The position numbers and the translations under genes are program-made. A stretch of DNA of 64,000 bases from Nocardia wallacei (GTDB taxonomy: Bacteria > Actinomycetota > Actinomycetes > Mycobacteriales > Mycobacteriaceae). The stretch is from assembly GCF_029869545.1 (NCBI RefSeq), contig NZ_JARWQD010000342.1, positions 1 through 64,000 of the forward strand, given 5' to 3'. This document shows positions 56,301 through 64,000 of the stretch, piece by piece; within the stretch, counting starts at the first letter, position 1, and every line of letters begins with the position of its first letter. The notes under the pieces were generated by a model. That model was not told where the DNA came from. It ran no database searches and worked only from the letters and a program-made list of their open reading frames with translations.

Positions 56301-59300
56301 CGCCTCCGGCGGTGACAGCATCCTGGCCATCCGGCTGGCGGATCTCGCGCGGGCGGCCGGACTGGCGATCACTCCCCGCGACGTCTTCGAACAGCAGACC
56401 GTGCGCGCGCTCGCCCGGACGGCCGAAACACGGCCCGCCGCCTCCGATCTCCCATACTCCGCACCGGATATCGGCGGCGGGCGATCTCTCCCCGCGACAC
56501 CCCTGCAGTCCGGCCTGCTGTTCCACTCCCTCTACGACGGAGGCGAAGGCGGCGGCCCCTACATCGTCCAGTTCACGTTCACCCTGGACGGCCCGCTCGA
56601 CACCGACCGACTGCGTGATGCGCTGCGATCGGTCCTCGCGCGACATCCGCATCTGATCGGGGCGTTCGTCGTCGACGACGGTGGGCAGCCGCGGTACGAG
56701 ATCCGTCAGGACATCGAATTGCCCTGGCGTGTCCTAGATCTCACCGCATCGACCCCCGAGGAGCAGGCGGACGTTGCCGACCGGGTCCGCCAGGAGGACG
56801 CCCTGATCGACCCCACCACGCCGCCACTGCTCAGGACCACGCTGCTGCACACCGGGATTCGCGGCGCCGTACTGGTCCTGACCCATCATCACGCCCTGCT
56901 CGACGGCTGGTCGGTGGGAATCCTGCTGCGTGAGCTGGCAGTCGGCTATCGAGGCGGCGAATTACCGCCTCCCGTACCGTTTCACAGGTTCCTCGAGTGG
57001 TCCGCGGCCCGGGATACCGATGCCGCCCGCCGGGTGTGGGCGCACGCGCTCGCGGGCGCCGAGCCGAGCAAGGCGGCGCGGGCGGACCGCGAGCGGTGGC
57101 GGCATCCGGAGGACCACGCGTTCCGCCTGCCGGGTGCCCTGGTGGCCGCCCTGCGCGAACGTGCCGCCGAACGCGGCCTGACGATCAACTCGTTGATGCA
57201 GGCGATGTGGGCGCTGGTGCTGTCGAATCTGACCGGCAGCGGCGAGGTCGTCTTCGGCATCACCGTCTCCGGCCGCACCGGCGGCACGGAGACGGCCGGG
57301 ATCGTCGGGCTGCTCATGAACACCGTGCCGCTGCGGGTGCGCCTGTCGCCCACCGAGACCGGGCTCGATCTGGCCGCCCGGATCCAGGCCGGGCGCGCGG
57401 TACTGATGGAGCACGACCACCTCGGACTGCCCGAGATCCTCACCGCAGCAGGGCAGTCCGACCTCTTCGATACTTCGCTCGTCTTCGAGAACTTCCCGCT
57501 CCACGCCGACCCCGAGGCGGACTTCTCGGTCGCCTCCGTGGAAGTCCGTGGCAGTACACACTATCCGCTGACCGTGGTGGTCGTCCCGGGCGACGGGGAG
57601 CTGACCTTCCGGATCGGCCTGCAGCCCGGCCGCATCGCCGGTCTCGCCGACGCCGGTGAACTCCGGTCGAGGATCCTGTCCGCCTGCGAGGCGCTCGCCG
57701 CCCCACACCCCGCGCCGATCGGCCGCATGCACCTGTTCGACCCCGCGCCGCTACTGGCCGCCGGGCGCGGTGTTCACACGGAGATCGAAAACGACAGCAT
57801 CGCAGGCGGTTTCGAGAAGATCGCCCGGCAGCATCCACGGCGTATCGCGCTCTGGTGCGACGGCGCCGAACTCGGCTACGCCGAGGTCAATGCCCGGGCC
57901 AACAGAGTGGCGCGGTGGCTGCGGACTCGCGGCGTCGGCCCTCGAGTGCCCGTCGGTATCGCGCTGCCCCGCTCGGTCGATCTCGTGGTGGCCTTTCTCG
58001 CCGTCTACAAGCTGGGGGCGATCTGCGTGCCGCTCAGCGACCGCCATCCGCCCGCGCACAGACGTAAGCTGTTGCGGTTCACCGGAACCGACGTGGTGCT
58101 CGACGACCTGTCCGGCGCGGACGCGGCGCTCGCCGACGACGGCGACCTCGATATCACCGTCGCCCCCGACGCCGTCGCCACACTCATGTTCACGTCGGGA
58201 TCGACCGGAGCCCCCAAGGGCGTCGAGGTGACCCACCGCAATATCGTTGCGCGGGCACGTGATCGCGTCGGCCACGGCGACGGGCACGAACGCGTGCTGA
58301 TGCATCTCCCGCACACCTGGGACATGGTGGTGTACGAGCTGTGGCTGCCCCTGCTGACCGGGCGCACCGCCGTGATCGCGAGGCCCGGCGTGCTCGATCT
58401 CCACGACTACACCCGGGTGCTCCGCGCCGGACGCGTCACGTCGATGCTGTTGTCGGCGGGCCTGTTTCACGTCCTGGCCGAACAGGCCCCGGAGGAACTC
58501 GCCCGGCTGCCGGAACTCGCCGTCGCCGGAGACGTGCTCTCGCCACGGGCCGTCGCGGCCGTGCGCCGGGGCGAGCACCGGCCGACGCTGCGCAACCTCT
58601 ACGGACCCGTCGAGACCACCGGATTCGCCACCACCTACTCGATTCCGGCCGACGCCTCGCCCGAACGGCCCGTCCCCATCGGGCGGCCCGCCGACAACAC
58701 CCGCATCGCGGTGCTCGATGCGGCGCTGCGCCCGGTGCCGGTCGGTGTCCCCGGGGAGATCCATCTGTCCGGTGCGGGACTCACCAACGGCTATCACCGG
58801 GCCCCGGCCGCGACCGCGGCGCGTTTCGTCGCCGACCCGTACGGCCCGCCCGGTGCCCGCATGTATCGCACGGGCGATCTGGGCCGCTGGGACGCGGACG
58901 GTCTGCTGCACTTCCTCGGCCGCACCGACCGGCAGGTGAAGGTGAACGGCTTCCGCATCGAGCCCGGGGAGGTCGAGGCGGCGATTCGCCGCGCGGACGA
59001 CATCACCGCGGCGGTCGTCACGACACGACGCAACGGGAGCGGGCAGTCGCTGGTCGCGCACGTCGTCGGCCGCGGCGAGATCGACACCGCGGCACTGCGC
59101 ACCCGGCTCGCCGCGAGCCTGCCCGCCTACCTCGTGCCGTCGGTGGTCGTGCGGATCGACCGGATGCCACTGACCGGCACGGGCAAGGTCGATCTGGACG
59201 CACTCCCGCCCCCGCCCGACGGCACGCACACGCCCGTCCGGACGCCGCGTCAGCAGATCATCGCGGCGGCATTCGCGGAGGCGCTCGGCGGCCGGACCCT

Positions 59301-60858
59301 CGGCAGTACCGACGACTTCTTCGCGCACGGCGGCAACTCGCTGTCGGCCATCCGGGTGGTGGCCGCGCTGCGATCCTCGCTCGGCGTCCCGGTCACGCTG
59401 CGCGACCTGTTCGAGGCGCCGACCGTCGTGACCCTCGAGCAGGCACTCGACCGGCGCGCGCACGAGCCGGTCGACGCCCGCCCGGATTTCACGATCGAAC
59501 CCCGCACCGGCGCGATCCCGCTCGCACCCGCGCAGCAGCGGTTGTGGACCGTGAACTATCTCGGCGGGCACCAGCCCGACTACCTGATCGCGACCGCGCT
59601 CGACATCCGCGGACCGCTGGATGCGGCGGCGGTGGCAGCGGCGGTCACCGATGTCGTCGCCCGGCACGAGATCCTGCGGACCGTGCTGCCGTACGGCGCC
59701 GACGGGCCGGAGCAGCGGATCCTGCCGATCGAGTCGGCACGGCCGGATTTCCGCATCATCGACGCGGCGGATCTCGGGGAGGCGGATCGGGCGATGGCCT
59801 CGGAGATGCTGCGGGGATTCGATCTGATGACGCAGCCGCCGGTGCGAATTCGCCTGTACCGCTTGGGCGGCGCACACCATGTCCTGTTCGGCGTCGTCCA
59901 TCACGTCGCTGCCGACGGCGAATCCGTGGGCATCCTCCAGCGCGATCTCGTCACCGCCTACCGTGCCCGATCCCTCGGCCGGTCGCCGCAATGGCCCACT
60001 CCCGCTACACAATTCGCTGACTACGCGCTGTGGTTGCAGCGCCTGCTGGGTTCGAGTGCGGCCCCGGCTCCCCTGCTCGACCGGCAGGAAAGATACTGGC
60101 GCACCGTACTCGACGGCATGCCGCGGCAGCCGGTGCTGCCCGTCGACCGCCCCCGCGCCGAGCGGCGCTCGAATGCGGCGGCGACGGTGCCCGTTCGCCT
60201 CGACCCCGATCTCCACCGCGCGCTCGCCCGGACCGCCGCCGACTGCGGGGTGAGCACCTACATGCTCGTGCACACCGCGCTCGCCGTGGCCCTGCACGAT
60301 CGGGGTGCGGGGACGGACCTGCCCATCGGCGTCGCGCTGAGCGGACGCGACTCGGACCGGCTGCAGGACGTGGTCGGATGTGTGGTCGATACGGCGATCG
60401 TCCGCCTCGTACTGGCGGGACGACCGACCTATCGCCGACTGGCCCACCGGGTTCGCGAACGCCTCCTCGGCGCCTACGAGCACAAGGAGTTCCCCTTCGA
60501 CCGTCTCGTCGAGATGCTGAACCCGCAGCGCTCCCGCACACACCACCCACTGTTCCAGGTGATGGTGACCTACCTGCGCGGATCCGATGCCCCGGCCCCG
60601 GACGGTCTGACGATCCGGCCACGACCGGTGGCGGTGCGCCGAACCCCGTTCGACCTCCTGGCGAACCTGCGGGAACAACACCGCCCCGACGGGGAGTGTT
60701 CCGGAATCACCGGCGAAATAGTCTACGCGACAGAGCTTTTCGACCGTTCAACCATCGAATCCCTTGTCGCCGCGACGATCGCGGCCGCGCAGGCGATGTG
60801 CGCCGACCCCGACACACCGATCCAGGACGTCACCCAGGCCCTCCGAGTTCATCGGTGA
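53305..60858 (+). CDS. NRPS, C-A-T-C-A-T-C (2517 residues)
   Basis: The final NRPS. The N-terminal C domain is EntF-like, with HHAVLDG at 136-142. A1 (about 470-960) code D-F-W-N-I-G-M-V-F-K is nine of ten identical to the threonine code. T1 Ser1005 (SGGDS). C2 has HHALLDG at 1195-1201. A2 (1490-1960) starts without the usual inter-domain linker and has code D-M-Y-L-A-A-L-G-F-K, which I cannot assign. T2 Ser2012 (HGGNS). The protein ends in a third C domain with HHVAADG at 2199-2205, and there is no thioesterase or reductase. The last 29 bases overlap the convergent sulfatase gene. Confidence 0.9.
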   Translation: MTSRWPLTRAQQHVWAAQHLDDTGRRFVIGGYVHIAGAVDEAAFERALRIVTAGAETLRVRFDTDGDGRVEQILEEVADWPLHRTSFRAADAPREAAVRFMYATLDRPFDLRRAPLFEHHLIDLGDEGTAWFVRSHHAVLDGAAAAAMVKRVADTYTALVTGQPVVESVFDRVEALVAEDIRYRSSTRFADDREFWSERLAVAGPVDAPLFAGIAAATGEPRFLRQAGVLGESAWRAVRARAEASGTAWPVWVFAAIAVLLHADSGARTVTLGLAVPAKRSRTALGVTANIVPLRIAVDPAASVGELVRAVRAESLIVLRHQRYQQADMLADLRAGDGGGGIAGPTVNVLPMQKDLRFGTESAVLRHLSAGRSDGLTIGVYDNGDPVLTLVLESSTLRYTETDLAAHHHRLTTTLAALAAAADDLPIGRLRIETATPAAPIGIASAANPLADRADHADRTGTATGTLAEWFDRTAAAHGDATAVVCGTESLTYAELSSRAERLAERIAGCGAGPGDFVALALPRTLDLVVAVVAAVKSGAAYVPLDPGYPEQRLRAIVADTDPVLIVTDSEVTLPESMSATPVLRIGDPTSAPARVVTRPAAHHPAYVIHTSGTTGAPKGVVVTHANVVRLLTSTRPRFGFGPADVWTLFHSLAFDFSVWEIWGALCHGGTLVVVDAAVARAPDEFLNLLVEHRVTVLNQTPSAFGMLVDALDRRPAAGERLALRQVIFGGEPVEPWRLAAWWSRRAPELTRLTNMYGITETTVFTTGTALAPDSPATDIGTPIPDLSVYVLDAALRPCPPGIPGELYVSGPGVAQGYLRRPSLTAGRFVADPFGAPGTVMYRSGDVARWSATGTLDYLGRADRQVKVRGFRIEPGEVEAALCELPAVRAAAVLTVEHRPGDRRIVAFVTGDGVDVDDARGGLTDLLPAHAIPAAIVAVDSLPMTSSGKIDERRLRLLATHGAARTATAAPRTAVETRLHTLFTEVLGHEGIGIDDGFFASGGDSILAIRLADLARAAGLAITPRDVFEQQTVRALARTAETRPAASDLPYSAPDIGGGRSLPATPLQSGLLFHSLYDGGEGGGPYIVQFTFTLDGPLDTDRLRDALRSVLARHPHLIGAFVVDDGGQPRYEIRQDIELPWRVLDLTASTPEEQADVADRVRQEDALIDPTTPPLLRTTLLHTGIRGAVLVLTHHHALLDGWSVGILLRELAVGYRGGELPPPVPFHRFLEWSAARDTDAARRVWAHALAGAEPSKAARADRERWRHPEDHAFRLPGALVAALRERAAERGLTINSLMQAMWALVLSNLTGSGEVVFGITVSGRTGGTETAGIVGLLMNTVPLRVRLSPTETGLDLAARIQAGRAVLMEHDHLGLPEILTAAGQSDLFDTSLVFENFPLHADPEADFSVASVEVRGSTHYPLTVVVVPGDGELTFRIGLQPGRIAGLADAGELRSRILSACEALAAPHPAPIGRMHLFDPAPLLAAGRGVHTEIENDSIAGGFEKIARQHPRRIALWCDGAELGYAEVNARANRVARWLRTRGVGPRVPVGIALPRSVDLVVAFLAVYKLGAICVPLSDRHPPAHRRKLLRFTGTDVVLDDLSGADAALADDGDLDITVAPDAVATLMFTSGSTGAPKGVEVTHRNIVARARDRVGHGDGHERVLMHLPHTWDMVVYELWLPLLTGRTAVIARPGVLDLHDYTRVLRAGRVTSMLLSAGLFHVLAEQAPEELARLPELAVAGDVLSPRAVAAVRRGEHRPTLRNLYGPVETTGFATTYSIPADASPERPVPIGRPADNTRIAVLDAALRPVPVGVPGEIHLSGAGLTNGYHRAPAATAARFVADPYGPPGARMYRTGDLGRWDADGLLHFLGRTDRQVKVNGFRIEPGEVEAAIRRADDITAAVVTTRRNGSGQSLVAHVVGRGEIDTAALRTRLAASLPAYLVPSVVVRIDRMPLTGTGKVDLDALPPPPDGTHTPVRTPRQQIIAAAFAEALGGRTLGSTDDFFAHGGNSLSAIRVVAALRSSLGVPVTLRDLFEAPTVVTLEQALDRRAHEPVDARPDFTIEPRTGAIPLAPAQQRLWTVNYLGGHQPDYLIATALDIRGPLDAAAVAAAVTDVVARHEILRTVLPYGADGPEQRILPIESARPDFRIIDAADLGEADRAMASEMLRGFDLMTQPPVRIRLYRLGGAHHVLFGVVHHVAADGESVGILQRDLVTAYRARSLGRSPQWPTPATQFADYALWLQRLLGSSAAPAPLLDRQERYWRTVLDGMPRQPVLPVDRPRAERRSNAAATVPVRLDPDLHRALARTAADCGVSTYMLVHTALAVALHDRGAGTDLPIGVALSGRDSDRLQDVVGCVVDTAIVRLVLAGRPTYRRLAHRVRERLLGAYEHKEFPFDRLVEMLNPQRSRTHHPLFQVMVTYLRGSDAPAPDGLTIRPRPVAVRRTPFDLLANLREQHRPDGECSGITGEIVYATELFDRSTIESLVAATIAAAQAMCADPDTPIQDVTQALRVHR

Positions 60859-62371
60859 TCAGGGTATCGACGAGGGAGTTCAGGTCGCCGACCAGTGCGG
60901 CCGCGCCGCCGTTGTATGCCAGGTTGTGCAGCTCGAGCGGGTCGTTGTCGCGGTCGTAGAGTTCGTATTCGAACGCGGTGCGGGGTCCGTCGATGGCCTC
61001 GGGGGTGCTGTAGCGGGCGAAGCTGTAGCGGGGTGTGATGGCTCCGCGCAGACAGTAATTGACGCCCGGCGCCTGACCGCTGCTGGTCTTGGCGTCGGAG
61101 GTGAGCAGCAGGGCGTCGCGGACGGTGCGCCGAGAGTCGGTCAGCAGTGGGCTCAGGTCGTGACCCGGCAGCGCCCCGGGCAGGGCGGCGCCCGCGAGGG
61201 CGGCGACGGTCGGGGCGATATCGATGTGGCTGGTCAAGGCGGTGACCGTGCGGCCGTGACCGCTGGGATTGCGCGGGTCGGCGATGATCAGGGGTACGCG
61301 GTTGTTCTCGCGATAGATCATCGCGCCCTTCTGCCGCAGGCCGTGGGCGCCGCCGAGTTCGCCGTGATCGGCGACCTTCACCACGACGGTGTCGTCCGCG
61401 GCGCCGCTGCGGTCGAGGGCGTCGAGAACTCTGCCGGTCAACTCGTCTGTGCGGCGCAGCAATTCGAGGTACCAGTTGCCCCACTGCCGCCATTGCCGTT
61501 GTGCGAGTGGCGAACCGACCTCGCCCGGCATGTGCCCGCCGATCATCTCGTTCATCGCGCGCCACGCCGTCTGCACCCGGGGCTTGGTGGACAGGTCGGA
61601 TTCGAAGTTCGGCGGGATATCGGCGCCGTAGTCGGGGACGTCCTCGAGGCGGTAGAAGCGCGGGCAGTACATCATGTCGTGCGGGTTCACCATGCTGACC
61701 ACACACAACCACGGTGCACCACCGGCGGCATTGCGGGTCAGCCAATCGGTGGCGTGGGTGACGACACCGGGATCCTCCTGCGATCCTTCGTTGGGTCCGC
61801 CACCGGAGAGGATGTCGTAGGCTTCGTCGAATCCGTAGTCCGACAACGCGTTCGGGGCCGCAGGCACCGGATCGGACAGGTGCCACTTGCCGATGTAGGC
61901 GGTGCGGTAGCCGGACTGCCGCAGCAGGGTGCCCAGCGTCGGAACAGCGGTGTCGAGGTTGGGACTCGAGGCGTGCAGGTGCGCGAGCAGTTGCCCCATG
62001 AGGTCGTTGCCGCTGACGTTGTCGGTCATCCCGCTCACCGGCGCCTGCAGCCCGGTGAAGAAGGTCGACCGAGCCGGGGTGCACGGCGCCGTCGGCGTGT
62101 GATGCATGGCGAAACGCACCCCGCCCGCCTCCAGCCTGACCCGCGCCGGTAGCGAGAACCCCTCGGGCACAACGACATCGGCGCGTTCCTGATCGGTCAT
62201 GATGACCAGGATGTTCGGCCGGTCACCCCGTGCGGCCGCCGCGGGAGCCGAACTCAGCGCGCCGAGGGCGGGGACGACCAGCGGGGCCGCGCCCATCATC
62301 GACAGGATCTGCCTGCGACTCGGCCCCCGGGTGTGCGGTGCGGACGACGGTCGGTCAGCGGGTGCGGGCAT
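60830..62371 (-). CDS. Tat-exported sulfatase
   Basis: A 513-residue type I sulfatase. A Tat signal with SRRQILSM (18-25) is followed by a hydrophobic region and AAAARG. Asp59/60 region MTDQ starts the metal site. The formylglycine motif CTPAR is at 97-101, with Cys97 as the residue oxidised by FGE. KWHLSD and DHGELGG segments are also typical. It would cleave sulfate esters outside the membrane, possibly for sulfur supply. It follows a TetR gene with a 17-nt overlap, so the two form an operon. Its 3' end overlaps the last NRPS gene by 29 nt on the opposite strand. Confidence 0.9.
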   Translation of the reverse strand: MPAPADRPSSAPHTRGPSRRQILSMMGAAPLVVPALGALSSAPAAAARGDRPNILVIMTDQERADVVVPEGFSLPARVRLEAGGVRFAMHHTPTAPCTPARSTFFTGLQAPVSGMTDNVSGNDLMGQLLAHLHASSPNLDTAVPTLGTLLRQSGYRTAYIGKWHLSDPVPAAPNALSDYGFDEAYDILSGGGPNEGSQEDPGVVTHATDWLTRNAAGGAPWLCVVSMVNPHDMMYCPRFYRLEDVPDYGADIPPNFESDLSTKPRVQTAWRAMNEMIGGHMPGEVGSPLAQRQWRQWGNWYLELLRRTDELTGRVLDALDRSGAADDTVVVKVADHGELGGAHGLRQKGAMIYRENNRVPLIIADPRNPSGHGRTVTALTSHIDIAPTVAALAGAALPGALPGHDLSPLLTDSRRTVRDALLLTSDAKTSSGQAPGVNYCLRGAITPRYSFARYSTPEAIDGPRTAFEYELYDRDNDPLELHNLAYNGGAAALVGDLNSLVDTLITDELGGPG

Positions 62372-62993
62372 GAGACACCTTCGAGGTAGGGCGGCGGATC
62401 GCTCCGCGTAGCGTGCTGGCGAACACCGCCGCGATGGCGGCCTGGTCGACCCGGTCGGGATCGGTGCCGTGTTCGAGCGCGAGCCCGAGCCGCAGCGACT
62501 GCAGCGTCAGTGCCAGCTGTTCGGCGGGCACGGTCAGCTCGATACCCAGCTCGGCACAGGCCCCGGTCAGCGCCGCGGCCCATTCCTCGCGCAGCGCCCG
62601 CCGCACCCCGGCGTACACCGCGCGAACCTCGGGATCACGGGCGGCCTGCTGGGCGAGCTCGGTGAGCAGCCGAGTCCACGTGCCCTGCTCCACAATTCCG
62701 CGCGCGAGCATCTCGGCGAGATCGTCGAGCGCCCGCTCGGGCCGGTTCCGGGCCCGGACCTCGACGGCGCCCAGCGCCATCCGGGCGCGGGCACGCTGCT
62801 CGATCACCTCGGCGAGCAGCGCGTGCTTGTTCGCGAAATTGGAGTACACCGCGCCCTTGGTGAACCCCGCCGCATACGCGATCTCGTCCAGCCGGGCGGC
62901 CTGGTAGCCACGTTCGGCGAAAACCTCCGCCGCCGCGTCGAGCAACCTGCGGCGCACCTCGTCGCGCGGAACGCGTGGAATCGGCTCCGTCAC
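62355..62993 (-). CDS. TetR/AcrR family transcriptional regulator
   Basis: A 212-residue TetR-type regulator. The HTH is at about 10-60 (RRRLLDAAAEVFAERG, then LDEIAYAAGFTKGAVYSNFANK). The C-terminal part is the TetR_C family of AcrR-like proteins. GTG 62993 was chosen; the open frame extends far upstream only over non-coding sequence. Two copies of an 18-bp operator-like box lie directly upstream. It precedes the sulfatase gene with a 17-nt overlap and probably controls both. Confidence 0.88.
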   Translation of the reverse strand: MTEPIPRVPRDEVRRRLLDAAAEVFAERGYQAARLDEIAYAAGFTKGAVYSNFANKHALLAEVIEQRARARMALGAVEVRARNRPERALDDLAEMLARGIVEQGTWTRLLTELAQQAARDPEVRAVYAGVRRALREEWAAALTGACAELGIELTVPAEQLALTLQSLRLGLALEHGTDPDRVDQAAIAAVFASTLRGAIRRPTSKVSHARTR

Positions 62994-63038
62994 GAAACAC
63001 ACCCGGCGGCGCGACGGCACGTTTCGGTCATGCCGCCA

Positions 63039-63090
63039 CAATACCCACGGGTATTGAAAACCGCCAGGTATTCGATTCCCATGGGTATTG
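63039..63090. promoter_or_regulatory. Two 18-bp operator boxes upstream of the TetR gene
   Basis: CAATACCCACGGGTATTG (63039-63056) is a palindrome with 8-bp perfect arms. CGATTCCCATGGGTATTG (63073-63090) is a second, slightly degenerate copy, 34 bp later. Both lie in the gap between the TetR and AztD-like genes. They look like TetR operators and probably bind the adjacent regulator. Confidence 0.6.
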
Positions 63091-63106
63091 AATGCGCGGG
63101 AGCCGA

Positions 63107-64000
63107 TCAGTGCGCGCTGACCCCGCTGAGTTCGTTCGGGGTTTCGGGCAGAGTGGCGGTGGCGGTGACGGCGCCGGTGGTCAGGTCGAGGCGGCGGATC
63201 TGCCTGGTGGCGGTGTCGGAGACGTAGATGTCGTTGCCGCGCACGAAGATCGCCGGTCGGGGATCCTGCCAGCGCAGCGGTTCCTCCCACGGTCCGAGGA
63301 CCGGGATGGTCCGGGTGACGGTCCCGGCCGCGGGGTCGATGACGTGGATGCGGCCGTCGGTGCCGAGCACCAGCGCCTCGCCCTGCGGGCCGCGGGCCAG
63401 CGAGCGGAAGGTGTAACTGGTGCCGAGATCCACCAGCCGCAGGCTGCCGTCGCGGCTGTCGATCAGCGAGACCCGTTGCGGCCGTTCGAGTTCGGCGTCC
63501 TTGTCGGTCTTGTAGTCGCCGAGCGCGATCGGGGAGGCATCGGTACCGGCCTGATTGCCGATGCGGCCGTACGGGTCGGGGCTGGTGACCTTGGTGAGGG
63601 TGCCGTTGCGATAGACCAGAGCGCCGGTCTGGCAACCGATGACGACGGCCTCACCCTGCACGGTGGATTCGCCGTGCACGCCCGGGCAGTCCTCGTTGCG
63701 CGCGATCTCGGTGCGGTTGCGGTCCAGCACGGCGACACCGGTGCGCTTCTCCTCGGTCCCGAGGGTGACGACCAGCTCGCCGTTCGACAGCTGGATCGCG
63801 ACGCCGTGGTGCGGCGCGGCCGCCTTGTAGGTCTGTGTCTCGGGGGTGCCGTCGCCCAGCTTGTGGGGATCGAACATGGTGACCTCGCCGCTGCCGTCGG
63901 CGAACAGCACGGTGCGCCCGGCATGCCGCACCACGTGGCCGGGCTTGGCGGCGGGGAAGGTGGTGTCGGTCAGTTCGCCGTGCACGGCGTCGAGGGCCTG
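63107..64000 (-). CDS. aztD: AztD-like beta-propeller zinc metallochaperone (partial)
   Basis: The 3' part of a gene read leftward; its start lies beyond the window edge. About 297 residues are visible, made of repeated beta-strand blades (SLRLVDLGTSYTFRSLARGP, RPAIFVRGNDIYVSD and similar), so it is a beta-propeller. The CPGVHGES segment and the blade pattern resemble AztD, a periplasmic zinc chaperone of the AztABC uptake system. No lipobox or signal can be seen because the N-terminus is missing. Assignment is by recognition only and rests on one motif; a general secreted propeller is the alternative. Confidence 0.6.
   Translation of the reverse strand, partial: QALDAVHGELTDTTFPAAKPGHVVRHAGRTVLFADGSGEVTMFDPHKLGDGTPETQTYKAAAPHHGVAIQLSNGELVVTLGTEEKRTGVAVLDRNRTEIARNEDCPGVHGESTVQGEAVVIGCQTGALVYRNGTLTKVTSPDPYGRIGNQAGTDASPIALGDYKTDKDAELERPQRVSLIDSRDGSLRLVDLGTSYTFRSLARGPQGEALVLGTDGRIHVIDPAAGTVTRTIPVLGPWEEPLRWQDPRPAIFVRGNDIYVSDTATRQIRRLDLTTGAVTATATLPETPNELSGVSAH

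Noticed and set aside
59500..60858. Thioesterase domain at the end of the last NRPS
   Set aside because: The end shows HHVAADG and the complete layout of a condensation domain; no GxSxG hydrolase motif is present.

Overview
The window is high-GC actinobacterial chromosome (dense genes, GTG starts, SigA-type promoters). The gene content fits a mycolic-acid-type actinomycete such as Nocardia: a long GapB-type GAPDH, an Rv0910-like SRPBCC protein, a DUF7455 protein and many TetR/MarR/AraC/HxlR regulators. The genus is an inference; there is no rRNA or tRNA in the window to settle it.

Layout. (1) 1-7160 is an ion-homeostasis block: a 42-C homopolymer in the left edge, two tandem CPA1 Na+/H+ antiporters, a MHYT membrane sensor, a rhomboid-like membrane protein, and a KhtT/KhtU-type K+/H+ antiporter pair. 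(2) 7200-31100 is ordinary accessory and housekeeping content: DUF952, DUF7455, TetR regulators, a SNF2 helicase with a SWIM zinc-finger partner, a methyltransferase, AraC and SDR/TetR pairs, a DEIH helicase, a YihY/BrkB protein, an HxlR regulator, GapB-type GAPDH, a Tat-exported GH76 protein, a frameshifted secreted esterase, a NUDIX protein, a ligA-family NAD+ DNA ligase, an AtoE-type transporter, and two MFS exporters around a MarR regulator. Several divergent regulator/target pairs carry clear inverted-repeat operators. (3) 31400-32290 holds an SRPBCC protein that converges on an FHA-domain ORF. (4) 32413-60858 is one co-directional, translationally coupled biosynthetic operon of nine genes. 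(5) 60830-64000 holds a TetR-sulfatase pair and the 3' part of an AztD-like gene.

The biosynthetic operon is the notable system. It encodes an acyl carrier protein, an FkbI-type acyl-CoA dehydrogenase, a KAS III-like enzyme, an FkbH-type HAD/GNAT protein, a stand-alone A-T didomain, a KS-(vestigial AT)-T-C-(C fragment) protein, an FkbK-type dehydrogenase, a 3503-residue NRPS (degenerate C-A-T-E-C-A-T-E-C) and a 2517-residue NRPS (C-A-T-C-A-T-C). FkbH, FkbI, FkbJ(ACP) and FkbK together are the known route from a glycolytic C3 acid to hydroxymalonyl-ACP. The O-methyltransferase FkbG that would give methoxymalonyl-ACP is absent, so a hydroxymalonyl extender is expected. No complete AT, TE, MbtH-like protein or phosphopantetheinyl transferase is visible in the window. 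The product is predicted to be a hybrid polyketide-peptide containing two D-configured residues and at least two threonine-like residues, released by an unusual terminal C domain. I do not recognise the cluster as a known one.
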